This document shows, in pieces, positions 1-8,744 of a DNA stretch of 64,000 nt. Source of the stretch: Ptiloglossa arizonensis (Eukaryota > Arthropoda > Insecta > Hymenoptera > Colletidae); assembly GCF_051014685.1 (NCBI RefSeq), contig NW_027478530.1, positions 310,001 to 374,000 of the forward strand, in the 5' to 3' direction. The position numbers were made by a program, and so were the translations under genes. Within the stretch, counting starts at the first letter, position 1; each line of letters begins with the position of its first letter. The notes beneath the pieces were generated by a model, which saw nothing but the letters and a program-made list of their open reading frames with translations, had not been told where the DNA came from and did no database searches.

Positions 1-699
1 CATACCTTTGTAATCGGGCGAGTTTCTACTTTCAGATGCAACAGAAATTTTGCGGATTGGTCAATCCGTTCGCGAGATATGGCAGTTTGGAGGTAAGAAA
101 CGCTTGAGAAACTCAAAATTTTCGCAGTCTGATGCTCGAAACGAATAACTAGAACGGCCTAGGGGAAAACTACACATACCGTTGTAATCGGGCGAGTTTC
201 TACTTTCAGATGCAACAGAAATTTTGCGGATTGGTCTATCCGTTCGCGAGATATGGCAGTTTGGAGGTAAGAAACGCTTGTGAAACTCAAAATTTTCGCA
301 GTTCTGATGCTCGAAACGAATAACTAGAACCGCTTAGGGGAAAAGTACGCATACCTTTGTAATCGGGCGAGTTTCTACTTTCAGATGCAACAGAAATTTT
401 GCGGATTGGTCAATCCGTTCGCGAGATATGGCAGTTTGGAGGTAAGAAACGCTTGAGAGACTCAAAATTTTCGCAGTTCTGATGCTCGAAACGAATGACT
501 GGAACGGCCTAGGGGAAAACTACACATACCGTTGTAATCGGGCGAGTTTCTACTTTCAGATGCAACAGAAATTTTGGGGATTGGTCAGTCCGTTCGCGAG
601 ATATGGAAGTTTGGAGGTAAGAAACGCTTGAGAAACTCAAAATTTTCGCAGTTCTGATGCTCGCAACGAATAACTAGAACCGCCTAGCGGAGAAGTGCG
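1..699. repeat. Four monomers at the window start, end of a 13-mer unit
   Basis: Monomers start at 1, 175, 350 and 525. The first is 174 bp because it reads gcagtctg where all others read gcagttctg. The last (525-699) has the private markers attttgggg, ggaagttt and ctcgcaacg that recur in 5071-5245, so this stretch corresponds to the end of the second 13-mer unit. The left edge is set by the window, not by the array. Confidence 0.85.
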
Positions 700-874
700 A
701 ATACCGTTGTAATCGGGCGAGTTTCTACTTTCAGATGCAACCGAAATTTTGCGGATTGATCAATCCGTTCGCGAGATATGGCAGTTTGGAGATAAGAAAC
801 ACATGAGAAACTCAAAATTTTCGCAGTTCTGATGCTCGAAACGAATGACTACAACGGCCTAGGGTAGAAGTACG

Positions 875-1048
875 CATACCTTTGTAATCGGGCGAGTTTC
901 TACTTTCAGAAGCAACAGAAACTTTGCGGATTGGTGAATCCGTTCGCGAGATATGGTAGTTTGGAGGTAAGAAACGCTTGAGAAACTCAAAATTTTCGCA
1001 GTTCTGATGCTCGACACGAATAACTAGAACGGCCTAGGGAAAAGTGCG
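875..1048. repeat. Type b monomer of 174 bp (1-bp deletion), copy 1
   Basis: The run after ggccta has three G instead of four before aaaagtgcg. The same deletion is found in every type b monomer: 875-1048, 1749-1922, 3148-3321, 4022-4195 and 5421-5594. One ancestral deletion therefore spread with the higher-order repeat. Confidence 0.93.
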
Positions 1049-1748
1049 CATACCGTTGTAATCGGGCGAGTTTCTACTTTCAGATGCAACAGAAGTTTTG
1101 CGGATTGATCAATCCGTTCGCGACATATGGCAGTTTGGAGATAAGAAACGCTTGAGAAACTCAAAATTTTCGCAGTTCTGATGCTCGAAACGAATAACTA
1201 GAACCGCCTAGGGGAAAAGTGCGCATACTGTTGTAATCGGGCGAGTTTCTACTTTCAGATGCAACAGAAATTTTGCGGATTGGTGAATCCGTTCGCGAGA
1301 TATGGTAGTTTGGAGGTAAGAAACGCTTGAGAAACTCAAAATTTTCGCAGTTCTGATGCTCGAAACGAATAACTAGAACGGCCTAGGGGAAAACTACACC
1401 TACCATTGTAATCGGGCGCGTTTCTACTTTCAGATGCAACAGAAATTTTGCGGATTGGTCAATCCGTTCGCGAGATATGGAAGTTTGGAGGTAAGAAACG
1501 CTTGAGAAACTCAAAATTTTCGCAGTTCTGATGCTCGAAACGAATAACTAGAACCGCCTAGCGGAGAAGTGCGAATACCGTTGTAATCGGGCGAGTTTCT
1601 ACTTTCAGATCCAACAGAAATTTTGCGGATTGATCAATCCGTTCGCGAGATATGGCAGTTTGGAGATAAGAAACACATGAGAAACTCAAAATTTTCGCAG
1701 TTCTGATGCTCGAAACGAATGACTACATCGGCCTAGGGGAGAAGTACG

Positions 1749-1922
1749 CATACCTTTGTAATCGGGCGAGTTTCTACTTTCAGAAGCAACAGAAACTTTG
1801 CGGATTGGTGAATCCGTTCGCGAGATATGGTAGTTTGGAGGTAAGAAACGCTTGAGAAACTCAAAATTTTCGCAGTTCTGATGCTCGACACGAATAAATA
1901 GAACGGCCTAGGGAAAAGTGCG
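1749..1922. repeat. Type b monomer of 174 bp, copy 2
   Basis: Same single-G deletion and same type b markers (cagaagcaac, actttgcgg, ggtgaatcc, ctcgacacg). Its tail reads aataaataga where the other copies read aataactaga. Confidence 0.92.
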
Positions 1923-2447
1923 CATACCGTTGTAATCGGGCGAGTTTCTACTTTCAGATGCAACAGAAGTTTTGCGGATTGATCAATCCGTTCGCGACAT
2001 ATGGCAGTTTGGATGTAAGAAACGCTTGAGAAACTCAAAATTTTCGCAGTTCTGATGCTCGAAACGAATAACTAGAATGGCCTAGGGGAAAACTACACCT
2101 ACCGTTCTAGTCGGGCGAGTTTCTACTTTCAGATGCAACAGAAATTTTGCGGATTGGTCAATCCGTTCGCGAGATATGGCAGTTTGGATGTAAGAAATGC
2201 TTGAGAAACTCAAAATTTTCGCAGTTCTGATGCTCGAAACGAATAACTGGAACGGCCTAGGGGAAAACTACACATACCGTTGTAATCGGGCGAGTTTCTA
2301 CTTTCAGATGCAATAGTAACTTTGCGGATTGGTCAATCCGTTCGCGAGATATGGCAGTTTGGAGGTAAGAAACGCTTGAGAAACTCAAAATTTTCGCAGT
2401 TCTGATGCTCGAAACGAATAACTAGAACCGCCTAGGGGAAAAGTGCG

Positions 2448-3321
2448 CATACCGTTGTAATCGGGCGAGTTTCAACTTTCAGATGCAACAGAAGTTTTGC
2501 GGATTGATCAATCCGTTCGCGACATATGGCAGTTTGGAGATAAGAAACGCTTGAGAAACTCAAAATTTTCGCAGTTCTGATGCTCGAAACGAATAACTAG
2601 AACCGCCTAGGGGAAAAGTGCGCATACCGTTGTAATCGGGCGAGTTTCTACTTTCAGATGCAACAGAAATTTTGCGGATTGGTGAATCCGTTCGCGAGAT
2701 ATGGAAGTTTGGAGGTAAGAAACGCTTGAGAAACTCAAAATTTTCGCAGTTCTGATGCTCGAAACGAATAACTAGAACGGCCTAGGGGAAAACTACACCT
2801 ACCATTGTAATCGGGCGAGTTTCTACTTTCAGATGCAACAGAAATTTTGCGGATTGGTCAATCCGTCCGCGAGATATGGAAGTTTGGAGGTAAGAAACGC
2901 TTGAGAAACTCAAAATTTTCGCAGTTCTGATGCTCGAAACGAATAACTAGAACCGCCTAGCGGAGAAGTGCGAATACCGTTGTAATCGGGCGAGTTTCTA
3001 CTTTCAGATGCAACAGAAATTTTGCGGATTGATCAATCCGTTCGCGAGATATGGCAGTTTGGAGATAAGAAACACATGAGAAACTCAAAATTTTCGCAGT
3101 TCTGATGCTCGAAACGAATGACTACAACGGCCTAGGGGAGAAGTACGCATACCTTTGTAATCGGGCGAGTTTCTACTTTCAGAAGCAACAGAAACTTTGC
3201 GGATTGGTGAATCCGTTCGCGAGATATGGTAGTTTGGAGGTAAGAAACGCTTGAGAAACTCAAAATTTTCGCAGTTCTGATGCTCGACACGAATAACTAG
3301 AACGGCCTAGGGAAAAGTGCG
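2448..3321. repeat. 874-bp five-monomer block, left copy of a direct tandem pair
   Basis: Monomers c d e a b at 2448, 2623, 2798, 2973 and 3148. The next 874 bp is the same series and nearly identical, sharing even rare variants such as gtttcaactt and caatccgtccgcg. This pair is a recent local duplication of five monomers. Confidence 0.88.
3148..3321. repeat. Type b monomer of 174 bp, copy 3
   Basis: Carries the shared single-G deletion in the ggcctaggg run and the type b markers. It closes the left block of the 874-bp tandem pair. Confidence 0.92.
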
Positions 3322-4195
3322 CATACCGTTGTAATCGGGCGAGTTTCAACTTTCAGATGCAACAGAAGTTTTGCGGATTGATCAATCCGTTCGCGACATA
3401 TGGCAGTTTGGAGATAAGAAACGCTTGAGAAACTCAAAATTTTCGCAGTTCTGATGCTCGAAACGAATAACTAGAACCGCCTAGGGGAAAAGTGCGCATA
3501 CCGTTGTAATCGGGCGAGTTTCTACTTTCAGATGCAACAGAAATTTTGCGGATTGGTGAATCCGTTCGCGAGATATGGAAGTTTGGAGGTAAGAAACGCT
3601 TGAGAAACTCAAAATTTTCGCAGTTCTGATGCTCGAAACGAATAACTAGAACGGCCTAGGGGAAAACTACACCTACCATTGTAATCGGGCGAGTTTCTAC
3701 TTTCAGATGCAACAGAAATTTTGCGGATTGGTCAATCCGTCCGCGAGATATGGAAGTTTGGAGGTAAGAAACGCTTGAGAAACTCAAAATTTTCGCAGTT
3801 CTGATGCTCGAAACGAATAACTAGAACCGCCTAGCGGAGAAGTGCGAATACCGTTGTAATCGGGCGAGTTTCTACTTTCAGATGCAACAGAAATTTTGCG
3901 GATTGATCAATCCGTTCGCGAGATATGGCAGTTTGGAGTTAAGAAACACATGAGAAACTCAAAATTTTCGCAGTTCTGATGCTCGAAACGAATGACTACA
4001 ACGGCCTAGGGGAGAAGTACGCATACCTTTGTAATCGGGCGAGTTTCTACTTTCAGAAGCAACAGAAACTTTGCGGATTGGTGAATCCGTTCGCGAGATA
4101 TGGTAGTTTGGAGGTAAGAAACGCTTGAGAAACTCAAAATTTTCGCAGTTCTGATGCTCGACACGAATAACTAGAACGGCCTAGGGAAAAGTGCG
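3322..4195. repeat. 874-bp five-monomer block, right copy of a direct tandem pair
   Basis: Repeats 2448-3321 base for base except scattered changes such as gagttaag for gagataag near 3937. Type b closes the block (4022-4195) and again lacks one G in the ggcctagggg run. Confidence 0.88.
4022..4195. repeat. Type b monomer of 174 bp, copy 4
   Basis: Carries the shared single-G deletion. It is followed by a monomer with ccgttctagtcgg rather than by type c, so the five-monomer order breaks here. Confidence 0.92.
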
Positions 4196-4370
4196 CATAC
4201 CGTTCTAGTCGGGCGAGTTTCTACTTTCAGATGCAACAGAAATTTTGCGGATTGGTCAATCCGTTCGCGAGATATGGTAGTTTGGAGGTAAGAAACGCTT
4301 GAGAAACCTAAAATTTTCGCAGTTCTGATGCTCGAAACGAGTAACTAGAACGGCATAGGGGAAAAGTACG

Positions 4371-4895
4371 CATACATTTGTAATCGGGCGAGTTTCTACT
4401 TTCAGATGCAACAGAAATTTTGCGGATTGGTCAATCCGTTCGCGAGATATGGCGGTTTGGATGTAAGAAACGCTTGAGAAACTCAAAATTTTCGCAGTTC
4501 TGATGCTCGAAACGAATAACTAGAATGGCCTAGGGGAAAACTACACCTACCGTTCTAGTCGGGCGAGTTTCTACTTTCAGATGCAACAGAAATTTTGCGG
4601 ATTGGTCAATCCGTTCGCGAGATATGGCAGTTTGGATGTAAGAAACGCTTGAGAAACTCAAAATTTTCGCAGTTCTGATGCTCGAAACGAATAACTAGAA
4701 TGGCCTAGGGGAAAACTACACCTACCGTTCTAGTCGGGCGAGTTTCTACTTTCAGATGCAACAGAAATTTTGCGGATTGGTCAATCCGTTCGCGAGATAT
4801 GGCAGTTTGGATGTAAGAAACGCTTGAGAAACTCAAAATTTTCGCAGTTCTGATGCTCGAAACGAATAACTGGAACGGCCTAGGGGAAAACTACA
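4371..4895. repeat. Run of three closely related monomers in domain I
   Basis: Monomers start at 4371, 4546 and 4721. The second and third are almost identical (cctaccgttctagtcgg, ggatgtaag, aaaactaca tail), and the first shares their 3' half including gaatggcc. This is a local single-monomer amplification. A relative sits at 2098. Confidence 0.8.
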
Positions 4896-5420
4896 CATAC
4901 CGTTGTAATCGGGCGAGTTTCTACTTTCAGATGCAATAGAAATTTTGCGGATTGGTCTATCCGTTCGCGAGATATGGCAGTTTGGAGGTAAGAAACGCTT
5001 GAGAAACTCAAAATTTTCGCAGTTCTGATGCTCGAAACGAGTAACTAGAACGGCATAGGGGAGAAGTACGCATACCTTTGTAATCGGGCGAGTTTCTACT
5101 TTCAGGTGCAACAGAAATTTTGGGGATTGGTCAATCCGTTCGCGAGATATGGAAGTTTGGAGGTAAGAAACGCTTGAGAAACTCAAAATTTTCGCAGTTC
5201 TGATGCTCGCAACGAATAACTAGAACCGCCTAGCGGAGAAGTGCGAATACCGTTGTAATCGGGCGAGTTTCTACTTTCAGATGCAACCGAAATTTTGCGG
5301 ATTGATCAATCCGTTCGCGAGATATGGCAGTTTGGAGATAAGAAACACATGAGAAACTCAAAATTTTCGCAGTTCTGATGCTCGAAACGAATGACTACAA
5401 CGGCCTAGGGTAGAAGTACG

Positions 5421-5594
5421 CATACCTTTGTAATCGGGCGAGTTTCTACTTTCAGAAGCAACAGAAACTTTGCGGATTGGTGAATCCGTTCGCGAGATAT
5501 GGTAGTTTGGAGGTAAGAAACGCTTGAGAAACTCAAAATTTTCGCAGTTCTGATGCTCGACACGAATAACTAGAACGGCCTAGGGAAAAGTGCG
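5421..5594. repeat. Type b monomer of 174 bp, copy 5, last net indel in the window
   Basis: Carries the shared single-G deletion. From the next monomer start (5595) to the last one (63870) the distance is exactly 333 x 175 bp, so this is the last place where the phase shifts. Confidence 0.92.
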
Positions 5595-5646
5595 CATACC
5601 GTTGTAATCGGGCGAGTTTCTACTTTCAGATGCAACAGAAGTTTTG

Positions 5647-5662
5647 CGGATTGATCAATCCG
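5647..5662. other. 16-bp perfect palindrome, GATC-centred form (example)
   Basis: CGGATTGATCAATCCG is its own reverse complement. It lies at monomer bases 53-68 and is found in all monomers with gatcaatcc, for example those at 700, 20995, 33945, 49870 and 63170. In the common monomer the same dyad is broken only at the central base pair. It could be a protein-binding dyad or a cruciform-prone site; function is unknown. Confidence 0.85.
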
Positions 5663-6294
5663 TTCGCGACATATGGCAGTTTGGAGATAAGAAACGCTTG
5701 AGAAACTCAAAATTTTCGCAGTTCTGATGCTCGAAACGAATAACTAGAACCGCCTAGGGGAAAAGTGCGCATACCGTTGTAATCGGGCGAGTTTCTACTT
5801 TCAGATGCAACAGAAATTTTGCGGATTGGTGAATCCGTTCGCGAGATATGGTAGTTTGGAGGTAAGAAACGCTTGAGAAACTCAAAATTTTCGCAGTTCT
5901 GATGCTCGAAACGAATAACTAGAACGGCCTAGGGGAAAACTACACCTACCATTGTAATCGGGCGAGTTTCTACTTTCAGATGCAACAGAAGTTTTGCGGA
6001 TTGGTCAATCCGTTCGCGAGATATGGAAGTTTGGAGGTAAGAAACGCTTGAGAAACTCAAAATTTTCGCAGTTCTGATGCTCGAAACGAATAACTAGAAC
6101 CGCCTAGCGGAGAAGTGCGAATACCGTTGTAATCGGGCGAGTTTCTACTTTCAGATGCAACAGAAATTTTGCGGATTGATCAATCCGTTCGCGAGATATG
6201 GCAGTTTGGAGATAAGAAACACATGAGAAACTCAAAATTTTCGCAGTTCTGATGCTCGAAACGAATGACTACATCGGCCTAGGGGAGAAGTACG

Positions 6295-6469
6295 CATACC
6301 TTTGTAATCGGGCGAGTTTCTACTTTCAGAAGCAACCGAAATTTTGCGGATTGATCAATCCGTTCGCGAGATATGGCAGTTTGGAGATAAGAAACACATG
6401 AGAAACTCAAAATTTGCGAAGTTCTGATGCTTGAAACGAATAACTAGAACGGCCTAGGGGAAAAGTGCG
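6295..6469. repeat. Chimeric monomer at the domain I / domain II boundary
   Basis: The 5' part is domain I (acctttg and cagaagcaac of type b, then ccgaaattt, gatcaatcc and aaacacatgag of type a). The 3' part is the first appearance of the right-hand subfamily state: aatttgcgaag and gcttgaaacg (G at 122, T at 138). A switch inside one monomer is what an unequal crossover or conversion tract between subfamilies would leave. Confidence 0.82.
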
Positions 6470-6711
6470 CATACCGTTGTAATCGGGCGAGTTTCTACTT
6501 TCAGATTCAAAAGAAATTTTGCGGATTGGTCAATCCGTTTGCGAGATATGGCAGTTTGGAGGTAAGAAACGCTTGAGAAACTCAAAATGTGCGCAGTTCT
6601 GATGTTCGAAACGAATAACTAGAACGGCCTAGGGGAAAAGTGCGCATACCGTTGTAATCGGGCGAGTTTCTACTTTCAGATGCAACAGAAATTTTGCGGA
6701 TTGGTCAATCC

Positions 6712-6728
6712 GTTCGCGAGATATGGCA
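6712..6728 (+). other. Weak CENP-B-box-like match (example in reference monomer)
   Basis: The mammalian CENP-B box core is TTCG, four bases, A, two bases, CGGG. Monomer bases 69-83 read TTCG, CGAG, A, TA, TGGC, so 7 of the 9 fixed positions match (CGGG is TGGC). The sequence is conserved in most monomers; the gcgtgatatgg, cctttcgcg and gagagatgg variants alter it or its neighbours. The match is degenerate and could be chance. Confidence 0.25.
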
Positions 6729-6747
6729 GTTTGGAGGTAAGAAACGC

Positions 6748-6760
6748 TTGAGAAACTCAA
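6748..6760. other. Short inverted repeat TTGAG-AAA-CTCAA (example)
   Basis: Monomer bases 104-116 form a 5-bp stem with a 3-base loop. Many subtypes keep the stem with a changed loop (agaacctc). The agaaattc form weakens it, and the acatgag form of domain I breaks the outer pair. Confidence 0.6.
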
Positions 6761-7169
6761 AATTTGCGCAGTTCTGATGCTTGAAACGAATAACTAGAAC
6801 GGCCTAGGGGAAAAGTGCGCATACCGTTGTAATCGGGCGAGTTTCTACTTTCATATGCAACAGAAATTTTGCGGAGTGGTCAATCCGTTCGCGAGATATG
6901 GCAGTTTGGAGGTAAGAAACGCTTGAGAACCTCAACATTTTCGCAGTTCTGATGCTCGACACAAATAACAAGAACGTCCTAGGGGAAAAGCGCGCATACC
7001 GTTGTAATCGGGCGAGTATCTACTTTCAGATGCAACAGAAATTTTGCGGATTGGCCAATCCGTTCGCGAGATATGGCAGTTTGGATGTAAGAAACGCTTG
7101 AGAAACTCAAAATTTTCGCAGTTCTGATGCTCGACACGAATAACTAGAACGGCCTAGGGGAAAACTACA

Positions 7170-7869
7170 CATACCGTTGTAATCGGGCGAGTCTCTACTT
7201 TCAGATGCAACAGAAATTTTGCGGATTGGTCAATCCGTTCGCGAGATATGGCAGTTTGGAGGTAAGAAACGCTTGAGAACCTCAAAATTTGCGCAGTTCT
7301 GATGCTTGAAAAGAAAAACTAGAACGGCCTAGGGGAAAACTACACATACCGTTGTAATCGGGCGAGTCTCTACTTTCAGATGCAACAGAAATTTTGCGGA
7401 TTGGTCAATCCGTTCGCGAGATAAGGCAGTTTGGATGTAAGAAACGCTTGAGAAACTCAAAATTTTCGCAGTTCTGATTGTCGAAACCAATAACTGGAAC
7501 GGCCTAGGGGAAAACTACACATACCGTTGTAATCGGGCGAGTCTCTACTTTCAGATCCAACAGAAATTTTGCGGATTGGTCAATCCGCTCGCGAGATATG
7601 GCAGTTTGGAGGTAAGAAACGCTTGAGAAACTCAAAATTTGCGAAGTTCTGATGCTTGAAACGAATAACTAGAACGGCCTAGGGGAAAAGTGCGCATACC
7701 GTTGTAATCGGGCGAGTTTCTACTTTCAGATTCAATAGAAATTTTGCGGATTGGTCAATCCGTTCGCGAGATATGGCAGTTTGGATGTAAGAAACGCTTG
7801 AGAAACTCAAAATTTGCGCAGTTCTGATGTTCGAAACGAATAACTAGAACGGCCTAGGGGAAAACTACA
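7170..7869. repeat. 4-mer higher-order repeat (700 bp), copy 1
   Basis: Four monomers at 7170, 7345, 7520 and 7695 with private markers aagaaaaact, ataaggcag plus gattgtcgaaaccaa, caatccgctcgcg plus gcgaagttc, and cagattcaatag. All recur 700 bp later. The second and third monomer markers, including the rare cagatccaac, also recur 5600 bp away near 12,945-13,270. Confidence 0.9.
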
Positions 7870-8569
7870 CATACCGTTGTAATCGGGCGAGTCTCTACTT
7901 TCAGATGCAACAGAAATTTTGCGGATTGGTCAATCCGTTCGCGAGATATGGCAGTTTGGAGGTAAGAAACGCTTGAGAACCTCAAAATTTGCGCAGTTCT
8001 GATGCTTGAAAAGAAAAACTAGAACGGCCTAGGGGAAAACTACACATACCGTTGTAATCGGGCGAGTCTCTACTTTCAGATGCAACAGAAATTTTGCGGA
8101 TTGGTCAATCCGTTCGCGAGATAAGGCAGTTTGGATGTAAGAAACGCTTGAGAAACTCAAAATTTTCGCAGTTCTGATTGTCGAAACCAATAACTGGAAC
8201 GGCCTAGGGGAAAACTACACATACCGTTGTAATCGGGCGAGTCTCTACTTTCAGATGCAACAGAAATTTTGCGGATTGGTCAATCCGCTCGCGAGATATG
8301 GCAGTTTGGAGGTAAGAAACGCTTGAGAAACTCAAAATTTGCGAAGTTCTGATGCTTGAAACGAATAACTAGAACGGCCTAGGGGAAAAGTGCGCATACC
8401 GTTGTAATCGGGCGAGTTTCTACTTTCAGATTCAATAGAAATTTTGCGGATTGGTCAATCCGTTCGCGAGATATGGCAGTTTGGATGTAAGAAACGCTTG
8501 AGAAACTCAAAATTTGCGCAGTTCTGATGTTCGAAACGAATAACTAGAACGGCCTAGGGGAAAACTACA
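7870..8569. repeat. 4-mer higher-order repeat (700 bp), copy 2
   Basis: Nearly identical to 7170-7869. The difference noted is cagatgcaac near 8253 against cagatccaac near 7553. It is followed by a monomer (8570-8744) that starts like the next 4-mer copy but carries gctgtttgg and gcgcggttc instead. Confidence 0.9.
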
Positions 8570-8744
8570 CATACCGTTGTAATCGGGCGAGTCTCTACTT
8601 TCAGATGCAACAGAAATTTTGCGGATTGGTCAATCCGTTCGCGAGATATGGCTGTTTGGAGGTAAGAAACGCTTGAGAAACTCAAAATTTGCGCGGTTCT
8701 GATGTTCGAAACGAATAACTAGAACGGCCTAGGGGAAAACTACA

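Larger units (their letters stand above)
700..2972. repeat. 13-mer higher-order repeat, copy 1 (2273 bp)
   Basis: Monomer order is a b c d e a b, a variant c with ggatgtaag (1923), two other types (2098, 2273), then c d e. Type a has gatcaatcc and acacatgag. Type b has cagaagcaac, actttgcgg and ggtgaatcc and is 174 bp. Type c has gaagttttg and gacatatgg. Type d has ggtgaatcc. Type e starts cctaccattg. The unit repeats at 2973. Confidence 0.85.
2973..5245. repeat. 13-mer higher-order repeat, copy 2 (2273 bp)
   Basis: Monomer order is a b c d e a b followed by six other monomers (4196 to 5245), three of which carry ccgttctagtcgg. Length equals copy 1 exactly, yet the last six monomers differ in type from copy 1, so the shared length partly reflects replacement of whole monomers in register. 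Confidence 0.82.
1..6294. repeat. Domain I: divergent subfamily with 5-mer and 13-mer higher-order repeats
   Basis: All monomers here carry T at 122 and C at 138 (ttcgcag, gctcgaaacg); the tttgcg/gcttga forms common later are absent. Domain-specific markers include accgcctag, aagtttgg, aaacacatgag, acctttg, ggtgaatcc and gacatatgg. Five monomer types, here called a-e, recur as an 874-bp block, and the larger pattern repeats every 2273 bp (13 monomers minus 2 bp). For example the acatgag marker lies at 801, 1675, 3074, 3948, 5347 and 6221, alternating 874 and 1399 bp. All net indels found in the window occur here. Confidence 0.92.
5246..6294. repeat. 13-mer higher-order repeat, partial copy 3
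   Basis: Six monomers in the order a b c d e a. The first two share private variants (ccgaaattt, agggtagaag) with copy 1 at 700-1048 rather than with copy 2, giving a 4546-bp (26-monomer) period. The pattern then breaks in the monomer starting at 6295. Confidence 0.85.
6645..6819. repeat. Representative 175-bp monomer (consensus-like)
   Basis: This copy is close to the majority sequence of the right-hand 57 kb and is used as the coordinate reference for monomer positions 1-175. Notable sites are the 16-bp dyad at monomer 53-68, a TCGCGA hexamer at 70-75, a small inverted repeat TTGAG-AAA-CTCAA at 104-116, the diagnostic T/G site at 122, the C/T site at 138, the A/G site at 152, CCTAGG at 159-164 and a variable block at 171-175. 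It has 12 CpG dinucleotides, more than base composition predicts (about 8). Since 175 leaves remainder 1 on division by 3, the reading frame shifts with each copy. Confidence 0.95.
6470..7169. repeat. Four transition monomers of the right-hand subfamily
   Basis: Monomers start at 6470, 6645, 6820 and 6995. They are close to the general consensus. The last has the gtatctac, ggccaatcc and ctcgacacg markers typical of the gttataatcg-type monomer of the 8-mer further right, but with the common gttgtaatcg start. Confidence 0.8.

Noticed and set aside
1733..2038. Minus-strand open reading frame of 101 codons
   Set aside because: Read-through of domain I monomers. It is open only because scattered substitutions remove stops, and equivalent copies of the same monomers are closed.
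4256..4486. Minus-strand open reading frame of 76 codons
   Set aside because: Same satellite phrase in another monomer pair, with no independent coding evidence.
4833..5186. Open reading frame of 117 codons on the minus strand, the longest in the window
   Set aside because: It lies wholly in satellite monomers and reads through about two of them. As 175 is not a multiple of 3, the frame changes each copy. The peptide repeats the same monomer-derived phrase seen in other such frames, with no domain, start context or conservation as protein.
6748..6760. TTGAG-AAA-CTCAA as a transcription terminator
   Set aside because: A 5-bp stem without a following T run, repeated in every monomer of a eukaryotic satellite, gives no basis for a terminator call.
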